Source of the DNA: Loktanella sp. Alg231-35
GTDB lineage: Bacteria > Pseudomonadota > Alphaproteobacteria > Rhodobacterales > Rhodobacteraceae
DNA length: 64,000 nucleotides
NCBI RefSeq assembly: GCF_900143545.1
Contig: NZ_FREV01000004.1
Span: forward strand, 248,001 to 312,000
Reading direction: 5' to 3'
Positions 44,686 through 54,050 of this stretch are shown here, piece by piece. The stretch's first letter is position 1. Each line of letters begins with the position of its first letter. The notes beneath the pieces are model-generated. The model had not been told where the DNA came from. It did not search any database and saw only the letters and a program-made list of their open reading frames with translations. The translations under genes and the position numbers were made by a program.

Positions 44686-46587
44686 ATGAAACGCACGCTT
44701 GGCGTTTGCTATTATCCTGAACATTGGCCCGAGGACCAATGGACGAGCGATGCCGCCCAAATGGTCGCGACCGGCCTGACATGGGTGCGCATTGGTGAAT
44801 TCGGCTGGAGCCGGATGGAACCGACACCCGGCAATTTTACATGGGATTGGCTAGACCGGGCGATTGCAGTGCTGGGCGATGCGGGGCTGAAGGTCATCCT
44901 TGGCACACCGACCGCCACCCCACCGCGCTGGATGGTGGACAAGCACCCCGATATGCTTGCCGTTGACGCAGAAGATCGCCCGCGCAAGTTCGGCTCGCGC
45001 CGCCACTATGATTTCAGCCACCTTGGCTATCGCGAGGAATGCCGTCGGATTGCCGAAATCATGGGCCAGCGGTACGGCAAGAACCCGCATGTGCTCGCTT
45101 GGCAGATCGACAATGAATATGACTGCCACGATACCACACTCAGCTACTCTGACGCCGCCCGGACGGGCTTTCAGGATTGGCTGGCGCAACGCTATCAAAG
45201 CTGCGATGCGCTGAACCGCGCTTGGGGCAATGTGTTCTGGTCAATGGAATACGACAGTTTTGATCAGATCGACCTGCCGAACCTGACCGTGACCGAACCC
45301 AACCACCCCCATCAGCTGGCCTTCCGGCGTTACAGCTCTGATCAGGTGGTGGCCTTTAACAAGGCGCAGGCGGATGCTTTGCGCAAATACACCTCTGCCC
45401 CGCTGATCCACAACTACATGGGCCGGATCATGACCTTTGATCATTGGAAGGTCGGGGCCGATCTGGATGTGGCGTCATGGGACAGCTACCCAATTGGATT
45501 TCTGTCGGACAGACTTGAAGGCACACCCGCATTCAAACAAGCTTTCCTGCGGCAAGGCCATCCCGACAACCAAGCCTTTCACCACGACCTGTATCGCGCC
45601 GTGGGTAAAACCCGTTTGTGGGTGATGGAACAGCAGCCCGGCCCAGTAAACTGGGCGCCCTACAACCCTGCCCCCTTGCCCGGTATGGCGCGGCTTTGGG
45701 CGTGGGAGGCCTTTGCTCATGGGGCAGAAACCGTCTGCTATTTCCGTTGGCGGCAGGCGCCTTTCGCGCAAGAACAAATGCACGCAGGTCTATTGCGCCC
45801 TGACAGTGCGCCTGCGCCCGCCTTGGCCGAGGCAAGAAAGGTGGCCGATGAAATCGAAACACTTGCAGAGGTCGGAACCGCACAGGCGCAGGCTGCACTG
45901 GTGTTGGACTATGAAAGCGCCTGGGCTTGGGATGCCCAGCCCCAAGGTGCCGATTTTGAGATGTTCCGTTTGGCCTTTGCCGCCTATTGCGCGATGCGCC
46001 GGGCGGGGCTGAACATTGATATCTTGCCGCCGGATGCCGGCGATCTTTCTGCCTACAAACTGGTGATGGCACCGGGGATCATGAAACTGTCCGATCCATT
46101 GCGGCAGGCGCTTGCCGCTTTCAAGGGCATTGCTCTGGTAGGCCCGCGCACCGACACAAAGACTGATGAACTCAGCATCCCTTCCCCGCTTGGCCCCAAC
46201 CTGTCCGGCGCAGACGTTACTATCAGCCTGACCGAAAGCATGCCCCCAGATGACGCCGTCCCGCTGCAAGGCGGCGGGCAATTCGTGCATTGGTTCGAGC
46301 ATCTTGAAGGTGACGCGGAGGTCTTCGTCACGACAGCCAGCGGGCAGCCTGCTGTGATGGGTAGCGCCAATCTGCGCTACCTTGCCGGTTGGCCTGATCC
46401 GGCCACTTTTGATCAAATCATTGCTGACGTTTGCACTGAATCGAGCCTGACTGCGCACAGCCTACCCGACGGCCTGCGTATCCGTGACACCGCAACCCAT
46501 CGGTTTGTCTTTAACTACGCCGATCATCCGCAGGACTGGCAGGGAACGGAAATTCCAGCCGCAGGCGTGCATTGGGAAACCCTTTGA
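44686..46587 (+). CDS. Beta-galactosidase, glycoside hydrolase family 42
   Basis: A 633-residue GH42 enzyme. The ATG at 44686 has AAAAAGGA upstream; the earlier frame at 44659 is rejected. The TIM barrel begins GVCYYPEHWPEDQW. The acid/base Glu lies in AWQIDNEYDCHD and the nucleophile Glu in LWVMEQQPGPVNW. A trimerisation domain (about residues 385-570) and a small C-terminal beta domain follow. No signal peptide, so it acts on imported beta-galactosides. Its stop shares one base with the mutarotase start. Confidence 0.95.
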   Translation: MKRTLGVCYYPEHWPEDQWTSDAAQMVATGLTWVRIGEFGWSRMEPTPGNFTWDWLDRAIAVLGDAGLKVILGTPTATPPRWMVDKHPDMLAVDAEDRPRKFGSRRHYDFSHLGYREECRRIAEIMGQRYGKNPHVLAWQIDNEYDCHDTTLSYSDAARTGFQDWLAQRYQSCDALNRAWGNVFWSMEYDSFDQIDLPNLTVTEPNHPHQLAFRRYSSDQVVAFNKAQADALRKYTSAPLIHNYMGRIMTFDHWKVGADLDVASWDSYPIGFLSDRLEGTPAFKQAFLRQGHPDNQAFHHDLYRAVGKTRLWVMEQQPGPVNWAPYNPAPLPGMARLWAWEAFAHGAETVCYFRWRQAPFAQEQMHAGLLRPDSAPAPALAEARKVADEIETLAEVGTAQAQAALVLDYESAWAWDAQPQGADFEMFRLAFAAYCAMRRAGLNIDILPPDAGDLSAYKLVMAPGIMKLSDPLRQALAAFKGIALVGPRTDTKTDELSIPSPLGPNLSGADVTISLTESMPPDDAVPLQGGGQFVHWFEHLEGDAEVFVTTASGQPAVMGSANLRYLAGWPDPATFDQIIADVCTESSLTAHSLPDGLRIRDTATHRFVFNYADHPQDWQGTEIPAAGVHWETL

Positions 46588-47552
46588 TGGCATATTTTGG
46601 CACAACGCAGAACGGCAAAGATGTCGAAAAGATAACAATCGCTGCGGGCGATCTGACGGTCAGTGTCCTGACCTTCGGTGCCATCGTTCAAGAGGTGCGT
46701 CTGTCTGACGTCCCACATGGCCTCGCGCTTGGGTCGGACAAATTGCAAGACTACGAAACCACCATGGGGTATTTCGGCGCGATTGTCGGCCCCATTGCCA
46801 ACCGGATCAGCAATGCACGGGTGCGGCTGGACGGCATGATGTATGAGCTGGAGCGCAATGAAAACGGCGCAGTCCACCTGCACTCTGGGTCGGAGGGCGT
46901 GCATCGCTCGGTCTGGCAGGTCGCAGTGCAAACGGCCGATAGCGTGACGTTGGCACTGAACCTACCTGACGGCGCAGCCGGACTGCCGGGACAACGCGAT
47001 ATTCGGGTGACCTATCAGGTCAGCGCGCCCGCAACGCTGACCATGTCCATTGATGGTAATACCGATGCCGCAACTTGTATGAACTTTGCCAGCCACATCT
47101 ATTGGAACCTTGATGGTGCCGAAAACTGGGACGGGCATAAGTTACAAATCGCGGCGGATCACTATCTGCCCGTTGATGCACGTACCTGCCCGACAGGAGA
47201 GATTGCGCCGGTCGCGAGTACCGCCATGGATTTTCGCCAAGGCAGCGCGCCACACATTTGCGCACCCGATCTGGACCATAACTTCTGCCTGTCAGACGGC
47301 AGGCAGACGCTCCGCGACGTGCTGTGGCTGACCGGAAGGTCTGGTCTGTGTATGACTGTGGCCACGACAGAAGCGGGCATGCAAATCCATGATGCGGCCA
47401 CCTCGCAGAGGCCGGGCAAACCCTGCTACGAGGGGCTAGTGATCGAGCCGCAGGCGTGGCCCGATGCACCCAATCACAGGGGCTTTGGGTCGATCGCCGT
47501 GACCGAAGATCAACCTTACGCCCAAGTGACTCGCTGGCGCTTCACGCGTTAG
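46587..47552 (+). CDS. galM: Galactose mutarotase / aldose 1-epimerase
   Basis: A 321-residue beta-sandwich enzyme interconverting alpha- and beta-galactose, so products of both galactosidases can feed the dehydrogenase. Catalytic residues are seen in NGAVHLHSG (His), ASHIYWNLDG (His) and VIEPQAWPDAPN (general-base Glu); IVGPIANRISNARV is the family block. Last gene of the galactoside island, followed by a hairpin. Confidence 0.93.
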   Translation: MAYFGTTQNGKDVEKITIAAGDLTVSVLTFGAIVQEVRLSDVPHGLALGSDKLQDYETTMGYFGAIVGPIANRISNARVRLDGMMYELERNENGAVHLHSGSEGVHRSVWQVAVQTADSVTLALNLPDGAAGLPGQRDIRVTYQVSAPATLTMSIDGNTDAATCMNFASHIYWNLDGAENWDGHKLQIAADHYLPVDARTCPTGEIAPVASTAMDFRQGSAPHICAPDLDHNFCLSDGRQTLRDVLWLTGRSGLCMTVATTEAGMQIHDAATSQRPGKPCYEGLVIEPQAWPDAPNHRGFGSIAVTEDQPYAQVTRWRFTR

Positions 47553-47580
47553 CGCTACACTCTTCGAAAAGCTGCTGCTC

Positions 47581-47600
47581 CGCGGACCATCTGGTCCGCG
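47581..47600 (+). terminator. Putative terminator after the galactoside operon
   Basis: A perfect 9-base stem (CGCGGACCA / TGGTCCGCG) with a 2-base loop, followed by CTTTGTTG. It lies 29 bases after the galM stop and 85 bases before cydA. The T run is weak. Confidence 0.65.
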
Positions 47601-47684
47601 CTTTGTTGTCGCACCCCCCTAAACTATGCTGCAATGCAGCTATATCAGGACTAGGATATCACAGCCTGAAAACAGAGGCGCCTT

Positions 47685-49079
47685 ATGGAACTCGAAACAT
47701 TGCTGCTGTCGCGCATCCAATTCGCGGCCAACATTTCATTCCACATTCTGTTCCCGACAATTACGATCGCCCTGGGTTGGGTTCTGCTGTTCTTCAAGCT
47801 GCGCTACAACCGCACCCGCGAAGAGCGTTGGATGGAAGCCTATCGTTTTTGGGTCAAAATCTTTGCTTTATCCTTTGCGATGGGCGTTGTGTCAGGGATC
47901 ACCATGTCATTCCAGTTCGGCACCAACTGGCCGGGCTTCATGGAGAAAGTGGGCAATATTGCGGGGCCACTTCTGGCCTATGAGATCCTGACCGCATTCT
48001 TCCTCGAAGCGGTGTTCCTCGGTATCATGCTTTTTGGGTTCAGCCGCGTGCCCAACTGGCTGCACACCATGGCGACATTCCTTGTGGCCTTCGGCACCAT
48101 GATGTCAGCCTTCTGGATTATCGTGCTGAATTCGTGGATGCACACGCCTCAAGGGTTCGAGATGATCGATGGAGTGGCTTATGCGACCGACTGGTCCGCC
48201 ATCATCTTCAATCCATCCATGCCGTACCGCTTTACTCATATGGTCTTGGCCAGTTTCCTGACCGTCAGCTTCCTGATTGCAGGTGTCAGTGCGTTCCGTT
48301 GGCTGATTGGCGGCCGTACCGAAGGGGTACGGGTTGCGCTAAAAACGGCTATCTTTGCGGCAGCCGTATTGATTCCGGTGCAAGTTCTGGTCGGGGATTT
48401 TCACGGCCTGAACACCAAGGAATACCAGCCCGCCAAGGTGGCGGCGATGGAAGGCAACTGGGAAACCGAAACCGGCGTTCCTTTGATCCTTTTTGCCCTT
48501 CCCGACCAAGAAGCCCGTGAAAACCGGCTTGAGATCAGTATTCCAAAATTGGCCTCATTCATCCTGACCCACGACTGGAACGGCGAAGTAAAAGGTCTCA
48601 ATGACTTTGTGACCGAAGATGGCGAAGTGCTTCACCCACGTGTTTCTCTTGTGTTCTGGTCGTTCCGGGTGATGGTTGGCACCGGGCTATTGATGCTGCT
48701 GGTAAGCTGGTCCGCCGCCTATCTGATCATGCGCCGCAAACGTGGCGTTGAAGGGTTGCCCAAGCCAATGCTTTATGGGCTGGTTACCATGAGCTTCAGT
48801 GGCTGGCTCGCCACGCTGGCCGGCTGGTACATAACCGAGATCGGGCGACAACCTTGGCTGGTCCACGGGGTGATGACCACGAAAGAGGCTGTGGGCGACG
48901 TGCCAGCACCTTTGGTGCTGTCCACGTTAATCGCCTATCTGGCGGTCTATGCCGCACTTCTGGCCGCCTATATCTTCGTCATCTTCTACCTGGCGCGAAA
49001 AGCGGCACGTGGCGAAGACATTGGCACACGCGTCGCACCGTCACCGACAGCGGCCCCCAAATCCACGCCAGCGGAGTAA
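47685..49079 (+). CDS. cydA: Cytochrome bd (cyanide-insensitive type) quinol oxidase subunit I
   Basis: A 464-residue membrane protein binding haems b558, b595 and d. The N terminus SRIQFAANISFHILFPTITI contains the haem His; other family marks are FQFGTNWPGFM, FLEAVFLGIMLFGF, SAFWIIVLNSWMHTPQGF and the GWYITEIGRQPWLVHGVM block. The Q-loop is short, as in CioA-type oxidases. It reduces O2 with quinol at high affinity. cydB follows after 4 bases. I saw no FNR-type site in the upstream 130 bases. Confidence 0.94.
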   Translation: MELETLLLSRIQFAANISFHILFPTITIALGWVLLFFKLRYNRTREERWMEAYRFWVKIFALSFAMGVVSGITMSFQFGTNWPGFMEKVGNIAGPLLAYEILTAFFLEAVFLGIMLFGFSRVPNWLHTMATFLVAFGTMMSAFWIIVLNSWMHTPQGFEMIDGVAYATDWSAIIFNPSMPYRFTHMVLASFLTVSFLIAGVSAFRWLIGGRTEGVRVALKTAIFAAAVLIPVQVLVGDFHGLNTKEYQPAKVAAMEGNWETETGVPLILFALPDQEARENRLEISIPKLASFILTHDWNGEVKGLNDFVTEDGEVLHPRVSLVFWSFRVMVGTGLLMLLVSWSAAYLIMRRKRGVEGLPKPMLYGLVTMSFSGWLATLAGWYITEIGRQPWLVHGVMTTKEAVGDVPAPLVLSTLIAYLAVYAALLAAYIFVIFYLARKAARGEDIGTRVAPSPTAAPKSTPAE

Positions 49080-49083
49080 CAAG

Positions 49084-50094
49084 ATGACTTATTTTGGCGA
49101 TCCAACCATCTGGCTGCCCTTTGTCTTTGCAGCCCTAATGGGCGTCTCAATCCTGATCTACGTGGTTTTGGACGGGTTTGATCTGGGGGTTGGGGTTCTG
49201 TTTCCCTTCGCAAATGACAACGAAAAGGACCGAATGATCGCCTCCATCGGGCCGTTCTGGGACGCAAATGAAACGTGGCTAGTGCTGGCCGTTGGTCTGC
49301 TGCTGGTGGCTTTTCCTTCGGCGCATGGGGCGATCTTGACGGCGCTGTATCTGCCCGTGGCGATTATGCTGATCGGGTTAATCCTGCGCGGCGTCGCGTT
49401 TGAGTTCCGTGCCAAGGCCCCCGCCCCACACAAGCGCCTGTGGAATAACGCGTTCTTTACAGGCTCACTCATGACCTCACTCAGCCAAGGTTTCATGTTG
49501 GGTATGTATGTGATGGGGCTTGAGTGGAGCTGGATCAACATCGCCTTCGCGATGCTGACAGCCCTGTTCCTGACAGTCGGATATAGCTTTATTGGTGCGA
49601 CCTGGGTGATCCACAAGACATCGGACGCCTTGCAGATCAAAGCCGTCGAGTGGGCTAAGGGCGGTATCTGGGGGCTGGTGCTGGGGATCGGGGCAATATC
49701 ACTGGCAACACCTTTTGTAAGCACCCGCATCTTTGACAAATGGTTCAGCTGGCCCGAAGCGCTTTACCTGTCACCGCTCCCGATCCTCTCGGCGTCGCTG
49801 GTGTTTTGGCTCTGGTCAATGCTGCGCAAAATGCCCTACGCAGGGGACCGTCGGTCATGGCAGCCTTTTGCGGCGGCGACGGTGCTATGGGTGATGGCAT
49901 TTGGAGGGATGGCATATAGTTTCTACCCCTATGTGGTGCCCGAGCAGATCACGATCTATGAGGCGGCGAGCGCGCCAGAGAGCCTGTTCATCATCCTGAT
50001 CGGCACATGCATCGTTTTGCCAACAATCATGGGATATACGATCTTGTCCTACGTTATTTTCCGGGGCAAAGCGACCGAGCTGCGCTACGACTAG
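49084..50094 (+). CDS. cydB: Cytochrome bd (cyanide-insensitive type) quinol oxidase subunit II
   Basis: A 336-residue membrane protein. The ATG at 49084 gives MTYFGDPTIWLPFVFAALMG; the longer frame overlaps cydA. Family marks include VLDGFDLGVGVLFPF, GPFWDANETWLVLAVGLLLVAFP, RGVAFEFRAKA and the C-terminal FYPYVVPEQITIYEAASAPE. It supports assembly of the di-haem site in subunit I. No CydX-like small gene follows; a palindromic repeat and a tRNA do. Confidence 0.94.
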   Translation: MTYFGDPTIWLPFVFAALMGVSILIYVVLDGFDLGVGVLFPFANDNEKDRMIASIGPFWDANETWLVLAVGLLLVAFPSAHGAILTALYLPVAIMLIGLILRGVAFEFRAKAPAPHKRLWNNAFFTGSLMTSLSQGFMLGMYVMGLEWSWINIAFAMLTALFLTVGYSFIGATWVIHKTSDALQIKAVEWAKGGIWGLVLGIGAISLATPFVSTRIFDKWFSWPEALYLSPLPILSASLVFWLWSMLRKMPYAGDRRSWQPFAAATVLWVMAFGGMAYSFYPYVVPEQITIYEAASAPESLFIILIGTCIVLPTIMGYTILSYVIFRGKATELRYD

Positions 50095-50100
50095 GCGTGG

Positions 50101-50162
50101 GTGGGTCTCGACCCACCTTACTTGGCCAACAGTTGCGACACGTAAGGTGGGTTTTAACCCAC
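50101..50162. repeat. Nested palindromic intergenic repeat (copy 4)
   Basis: Arms 50101-50121 and 50142-50162 pair over 21 bases except for the four central bases of each arm; each arm is itself a GTGGGT...ACCCAC palindrome. This copy has GTAAGG where the others have GTAGGG. It lies between cydB and tRNA-Met. Confidence 0.85.
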
Positions 50163-50223
50163 CTGACCCGCAGAATCGGTTTGACAGCCCAGCCCCCATT
50201 GCGTAACCCGTCGCTCGTGGAAT

Positions 50224-50300
<77 letters not shown>

Positions 50301-50370
50301 CCAAACCTCCGTCAGATATAGCCGACTGCCCGACTAACGGGCGTTTGGCTGCGCCAAGCCACCCTCAGTG

Positions 50371-50402
50371 CGGGAGTTCATATCTCCCCTACGCCACCAC
50401 CA
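50371..50402 (+). repeat. Duplicate of the tRNA-Met 3' end
   Basis: Thirty of 32 bases repeat 50272-50303, covering the T arm, acceptor 3' strand and CCA of the tRNA, 99 bases downstream. The rest of the tRNA is not repeated. This is the form of an attachment-site direct repeat or a partial duplication. Confidence 0.85.
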
Positions 50403-50458
50403 CTTTCCCCGCGCTCAATATGCCGCTAGCGTCTCGCCACCACTATTGGGGAATAGCT

Positions 50459-51871
50459 ATGTCCGTTCTTGACCAAATCGCCGCAGCCATCGGCAAAGAC
50501 CGTATTCTGACAGGTGCAGACGCTGCCCCCTATGGCAAGGACTGGACCGGCGCCTATACATCCTCACCGCTGGCCGTCCTGCGCCCGGCAAGCACCGCAG
50601 AAGTCTCTGCCATCCTCAAGATCGCCAACGACACCGACACACCCGTTGTGCCCGCCTCTGGCCGCACAGGCCTGACAGGCGCAACCTTGGCCGAAGCCGC
50701 GTTGATGGTCTCGGTTGAACGGCTCAACACGATCTCTGACATCAACGTCGCAAGTCAAACAGCCACCGTTGGCGCCGGTGTCATCCTGTCAAACCTGCAC
50801 GACGCGGCAGCAGCCCATGATCTGATCTTCCCACTCACCCTTGGCGCACGTGGTTCTGCCATGATCGGCGGCCTGCTCTCCACCAATGCAGGGGGCTCGA
50901 ACGTCGTACGCTACGGCAGCACGCGCGGGCTGTGTCTGGGGCTTGAAGTTGTCATGGCCGACGGGCGGATCATGAACTTGATGAGCGAGCTGCACAAAGA
51001 CAACTCCGGTCTTGATCTACGTAATCTGATCATCGGGGCAGAAGGAACATTGGGTATCATCACAGCCGCTGTGCTGAAACTGCGCCCTAAACCACAGGCC
51101 TATGCAACGGCCATGGTGGCAGTGCAGTCCTTGCCCTCAGCACTCGACCTGCTGCACAAGCTGCAAAGTGCCACAGGCGGCGGGGTCGAGGCTTTTGAAT
51201 ACATGCCGCGAAGCTACATCGATAAACACCACGAACTTTTCCCCGATGTGCCGCCTCCGTTTGAAGCCGCTTATGGCGTCAATATCATGATCGAAGTGGC
51301 TGCCACAATGGCCCGCGATGCAGTGCCATCAGATGACGGCAGCCTGCCCGTTGTAACCATGCTGGAAAACACGCTGGGGGCAATGCTCGACGACGGCACC
51401 GTGCTTGATGCGGTCATCGCCCAGAACGAGGCCCAGCGCCGCGACATCTGGAAACGGCGCGAAGACGCTGGCGAGGTCGCCTTCTTTGGCGGCGTCTTCG
51501 TCAATACCGACGTGGCCGTGCCGCTGGACAAGGTCGCAACTTTTGAGGACATGCTGACCCCGCGCATCAAGGCGATTGATCCCGACGCCTGCGAAGTCAT
51601 CGTGGCCCATCTGGGCGACGGTAACATTCACCACACCAGCTATATCAGCCGCAACGATCCTGATGCGATGGATGCTTTGGTCGAAGCGGTCGAGGATGTG
51701 GTGCAAGAACTGGGCGGTTCATTCAGCGCCGAACACGGGATCGGCGTGTCAAAACTGGAAACCATGAAGCGGCGGAAAGATCCGGTCGCATTGGATGTGA
51801 TGCGGGCGATCAAAGCGGCACTTGATCCCAAAGGCATCCTGAATCCCGGCAAGGTGATCCCGCCCGCCTGA
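50459..51871 (+). CDS. FAD-linked 2-hydroxyacid dehydrogenase, GlcD/D-2-HGDH type
   Basis: A 470-residue flavoprotein. The ATG at 50459 has GGGGA upstream; the longer frame runs through the tRNA repeat. The N-terminal FAD-binding PCMH domain (about 35-215) shows SGRTGLTGATLAEAALMVSV, LGARGSAMIGGLLSTNAGG and GAEGTLGIITAAVLKL. The C-terminal FAD-oxidase domain includes VAHLGDGNIHHTSYISR with metal/substrate histidines and SAEHGIGVSKLETM. It oxidises a D-2-hydroxyacid such as D-lactate, glycolate or D-2-hydroxyglutarate; which one is not decided by sequence. Confidence 0.88.
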   Translation: MSVLDQIAAAIGKDRILTGADAAPYGKDWTGAYTSSPLAVLRPASTAEVSAILKIANDTDTPVVPASGRTGLTGATLAEAALMVSVERLNTISDINVASQTATVGAGVILSNLHDAAAAHDLIFPLTLGARGSAMIGGLLSTNAGGSNVVRYGSTRGLCLGLEVVMADGRIMNLMSELHKDNSGLDLRNLIIGAEGTLGIITAAVLKLRPKPQAYATAMVAVQSLPSALDLLHKLQSATGGGVEAFEYMPRSYIDKHHELFPDVPPPFEAAYGVNIMIEVAATMARDAVPSDDGSLPVVTMLENTLGAMLDDGTVLDAVIAQNEAQRRDIWKRREDAGEVAFFGGVFVNTDVAVPLDKVATFEDMLTPRIKAIDPDACEVIVAHLGDGNIHHTSYISRNDPDAMDALVEAVEDVVQELGGSFSAEHGIGVSKLETMKRRKDPVALDVMRAIKAALDPKGILNPGKVIPPA

Positions 51872-51872
51872 G

Positions 51873-51896
51873 CAAGAAAATTCGAGAATTTTCTTG
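51873..51896. terminator. AT-rich stem-loop after the FAD dehydrogenase
   Basis: CAAGAAAATTC-GA-GAATTTTCTTG is a perfect 11-base stem beginning at the second base after the TGA. It is the first of two adjacent perfect stem-loops between convergent genes. Confidence 0.75.
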
Positions 51897-51904
51897 CGTA
51901 GATA

Positions 51905-51929
51905 GAAGGAATTTCGGCGAAATTCCTTC
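51905..51929. terminator. Second stem-loop between FAD dehydrogenase and hemC
   Basis: GAAGGAATTTC-GGC-GAAATTCCTTC is a perfect 11-base stem lying 5 bases beyond the hemC stop on the minus strand. With the first it can end transcription from both sides. Confidence 0.75.
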
Positions 51930-51934
51930 GCTGC

Positions 51935-52870
51935 CTAGAAAAAATCCGGCCCGGCTTGCGCCAAAAGCGTCGCAGCCATCGCGCGGCCCATCTCGGCCCC
52001 ATCAGCAATGGCCCCGGTCATATCATCTTTGAACACCTCAGTGCCATCGGTGCGCAATATTTCTCCACGCAGCCGCAACGATCCACCATCCAGATCCGCC
52101 AACCCGCCAATTGGCGTCTCACAAGACCCATCTAAATGCGCAAGAAACGCGCGCTCCGCGGCCAGCCGCTGGCCTGTTGGGCCGTCATGGATGGCCTCCA
52201 GCATGCCCGCCGCGCGGCTGTCATCGCCACGTCGCTCGATACCAATGGCCCCTTGGGCCACCGCAGGCAGCATATCCTCTGGTGCTATGGCCGTGCGCGG
52301 CACATCCGTCATGTCCAAACGGTTCAGCCCCGCCATCGCCAGAAATGTCGCCTCGGCCACACCATCACTCAATTTCTTCAACCGGGTCTGCACATTGCCA
52401 CGAAATTCCACGATATTCAGATCAGGGCGCTTGGCCAAAAGCTGCGAACGGCGACGCAATGACGAGGTGCCGACAGTAGCCCCCTGCGCCAGATCATCCA
52501 AACCTTTGGCACTCAGCGACACAAAGGCATCACGCACATCTTCACGCGGCAGATAAGTGTCCAGCAGCAATCCACCGGGCTGTTCTACAGGCATGTCCTT
52601 CATCGAATGCACAGCAATATCGATAGATCCGTCCAGCAGCGCCTCTTCGATCTCGCGGGTGAACAAACCCTTGCCCCCGATCTCTTTCAACGGTCGGTCC
52701 TGAATGGCATCCCCAGTCACCTTGATGATGCAAATCTCAAAGACGCTTTCGGGCAAATCAAATGCAGCCATCAGCCTTGCGCGGGTCTCATACGCCTGCG
52801 CTAAGGCCAAGGGCGATCCACGAGTCCCGATGTTGAATGGTGACGCGGGGGTGGGCAGAGTCAATGTCAT
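51935..52870 (-). CDS. hemC: Hydroxymethylbilane synthase (porphobilinogen deaminase)
   Basis: A 311-residue enzyme that links four porphobilinogens into hydroxymethylbilane. Marks are NIGTRGSPLALAQAYETRAR, GGKGLFTREIEEALLDGSID, AVHSMKDMPVEQPGGL, TSSLRRRSQLLAKRPDL and the dipyrromethane-cofactor cysteine in LDGSCETPIGGLADL. It is divergent from hemE across about 90 bases, so the two steps of uroporphyrinogen metabolism may share control. Confidence 0.97.
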   Translation of the reverse strand: MTLTLPTPASPFNIGTRGSPLALAQAYETRARLMAAFDLPESVFEICIIKVTGDAIQDRPLKEIGGKGLFTREIEEALLDGSIDIAVHSMKDMPVEQPGGLLLDTYLPREDVRDAFVSLSAKGLDDLAQGATVGTSSLRRRSQLLAKRPDLNIVEFRGNVQTRLKKLSDGVAEATFLAMAGLNRLDMTDVPRTAIAPEDMLPAVAQGAIGIERRGDDSRAAGMLEAIHDGPTGQRLAAERAFLAHLDGSCETPIGGLADLDGGSLRLRGEILRTDGTEVFKDDMTGAIADGAEMGRAMAATLLAQAGPDFF

Positions 52871-52963
52871 GAGACGACTGTTAGACCTGTCAACCTAACC
52901 TGACAACTCCCTTGACATGATTGCATCCAACTGGGACCACGCAGGTAACAAAAAGGACTTCTC

Positions 52964-53998
52964 ATGGCGCAGCAAAAAACCATCCTCCGGGCACTCGCAG
53001 GCGAAACACTTGCCACCCCGCCGATTTGGATGATGCGTCAGGCCGGGCGGTATCTGCCCGAGTATAAGGCGACGCGCGCGCAGGCCGGTGATTTCCTGTC
53101 GCTCTGCTACAATCCAGAGCTTGCAGCAGAGGTCACACTGCAACCCATCCGCCGCTATGGCTTTGATGCTGCTATTCTTTTTGCCGATATTCTGCTGTTG
53201 CCGCAGGCCTTGGGTGCGGACCTGTGGTTCGTCACTGGCGAAGGCCCGCGCCTGTCCACGATCACTTCGGCTGACGAGCTGGCCAAGCTCAAACCAACTG
53301 ACGCCATCCACGACACGCTCAACCCCGTTTACGAGACGGTCAAAATACTGTCGCGCGAACTGCCCAAAGAGACGACGCTCATCGGGTTCGCAGGCGCGCC
53401 ATGGACGGTCGCGACCTATATGATCGCCGGGCAAGGCACCCCAGATCAGGGTCCAGCCCATGCGCTCAAAGCTGAGAACCGCCCGGTGTTTGAAGGGATC
53501 ATTGACCAACTGACCGAAGGCACCATCGCCTATCTGTCAAAACAGATCGAGGCGGGTGCGGAATGCGTCAAACTCTTCGACAGTTGGGCCGGATCGCTGC
53601 AAGGCGATGACTTCACCAACTTCTCAATCAAGCCGATGCAACGGATCACGGCAGCGCTGAAGGAAAAACACCCCGGCATCCCAGTCATCGCATTCCCACG
53701 CGGCGCAGGCCCGAAGTACGCAGGCGTGCATGCGTCAACCGGGGCCGATTGTGTCGCCGTAGACGACGGTGTTGATGCTGCATGGGTTGCAGAACACGTT
53801 CAAAAGGACGGCTGTGTGCAAGGCAACCTCAAATCATCCCATATGGTCACTGGCGGCGACGCTTTGATCTCTGAAACGCGCCGCATCTGCGATGCGCTGA
53901 GTAAGGGGCCGCATATTTTCAATCTCGGCCACGGGATCACGCCCGACGCTGACCCTGAAAATGTCCAATTGATGATCGATACTGTGCGCGGCGCCTAG
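52964..53998 (+). CDS. hemE: Uroporphyrinogen decarboxylase
   Basis: A 344-residue TIM-barrel enzyme that decarboxylates uroporphyrinogen III to coproporphyrinogen III. The N-terminal signature [16 protein letters not shown] and the [20 protein letters not shown] block with the catalytic Asp are intact, as is [14 protein letters not shown]; the C terminus has [24 protein letters not shown] precedes the ATG. Product goes to HemF, encoded 400 bases downstream on the other strand. Confidence 0.97.
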   Translation: MAQQKTILRALAGETLATPPIWMMRQAGRYLPEYKATRAQAGDFLSLCYNPELAAEVTLQPIRRYGFDAAILFADILLLPQALGADLWFVTGEGPRLSTITSADELAKLKPTDAIHDTLNPVYETVKILSRELPKETTLIGFAGAPWTVATYMIAGQGTPDQGPAHALKAENRPVFEGIIDQLTEGTIAYLSKQIEAGAECVKLFDSWAGSLQGDDFTNFSIKPMQRITAALKEKHPGIPVIAFPRGAGPKYAGVHASTGADCVAVDDGVDAAWVAEHVQKDGCVQGNLKSSHMVTGGDALISETRRICDALSKGPHIFNLGHGITPDADPENVQLMIDTVRGA

Positions 53999-54050
53999 CC
54001 ACATAACCACACCAAGGTTAGGCTCTGGCAACCGATCGGAGCTTTGTCGC

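Noticed and set aside
47553..47684. FNR or similar redox regulator site before cydA
   Set aside because: No TTGAT-N4-ATCAA match was found; only a short GCTGCAATGCAGC palindrome of unclear meaning.
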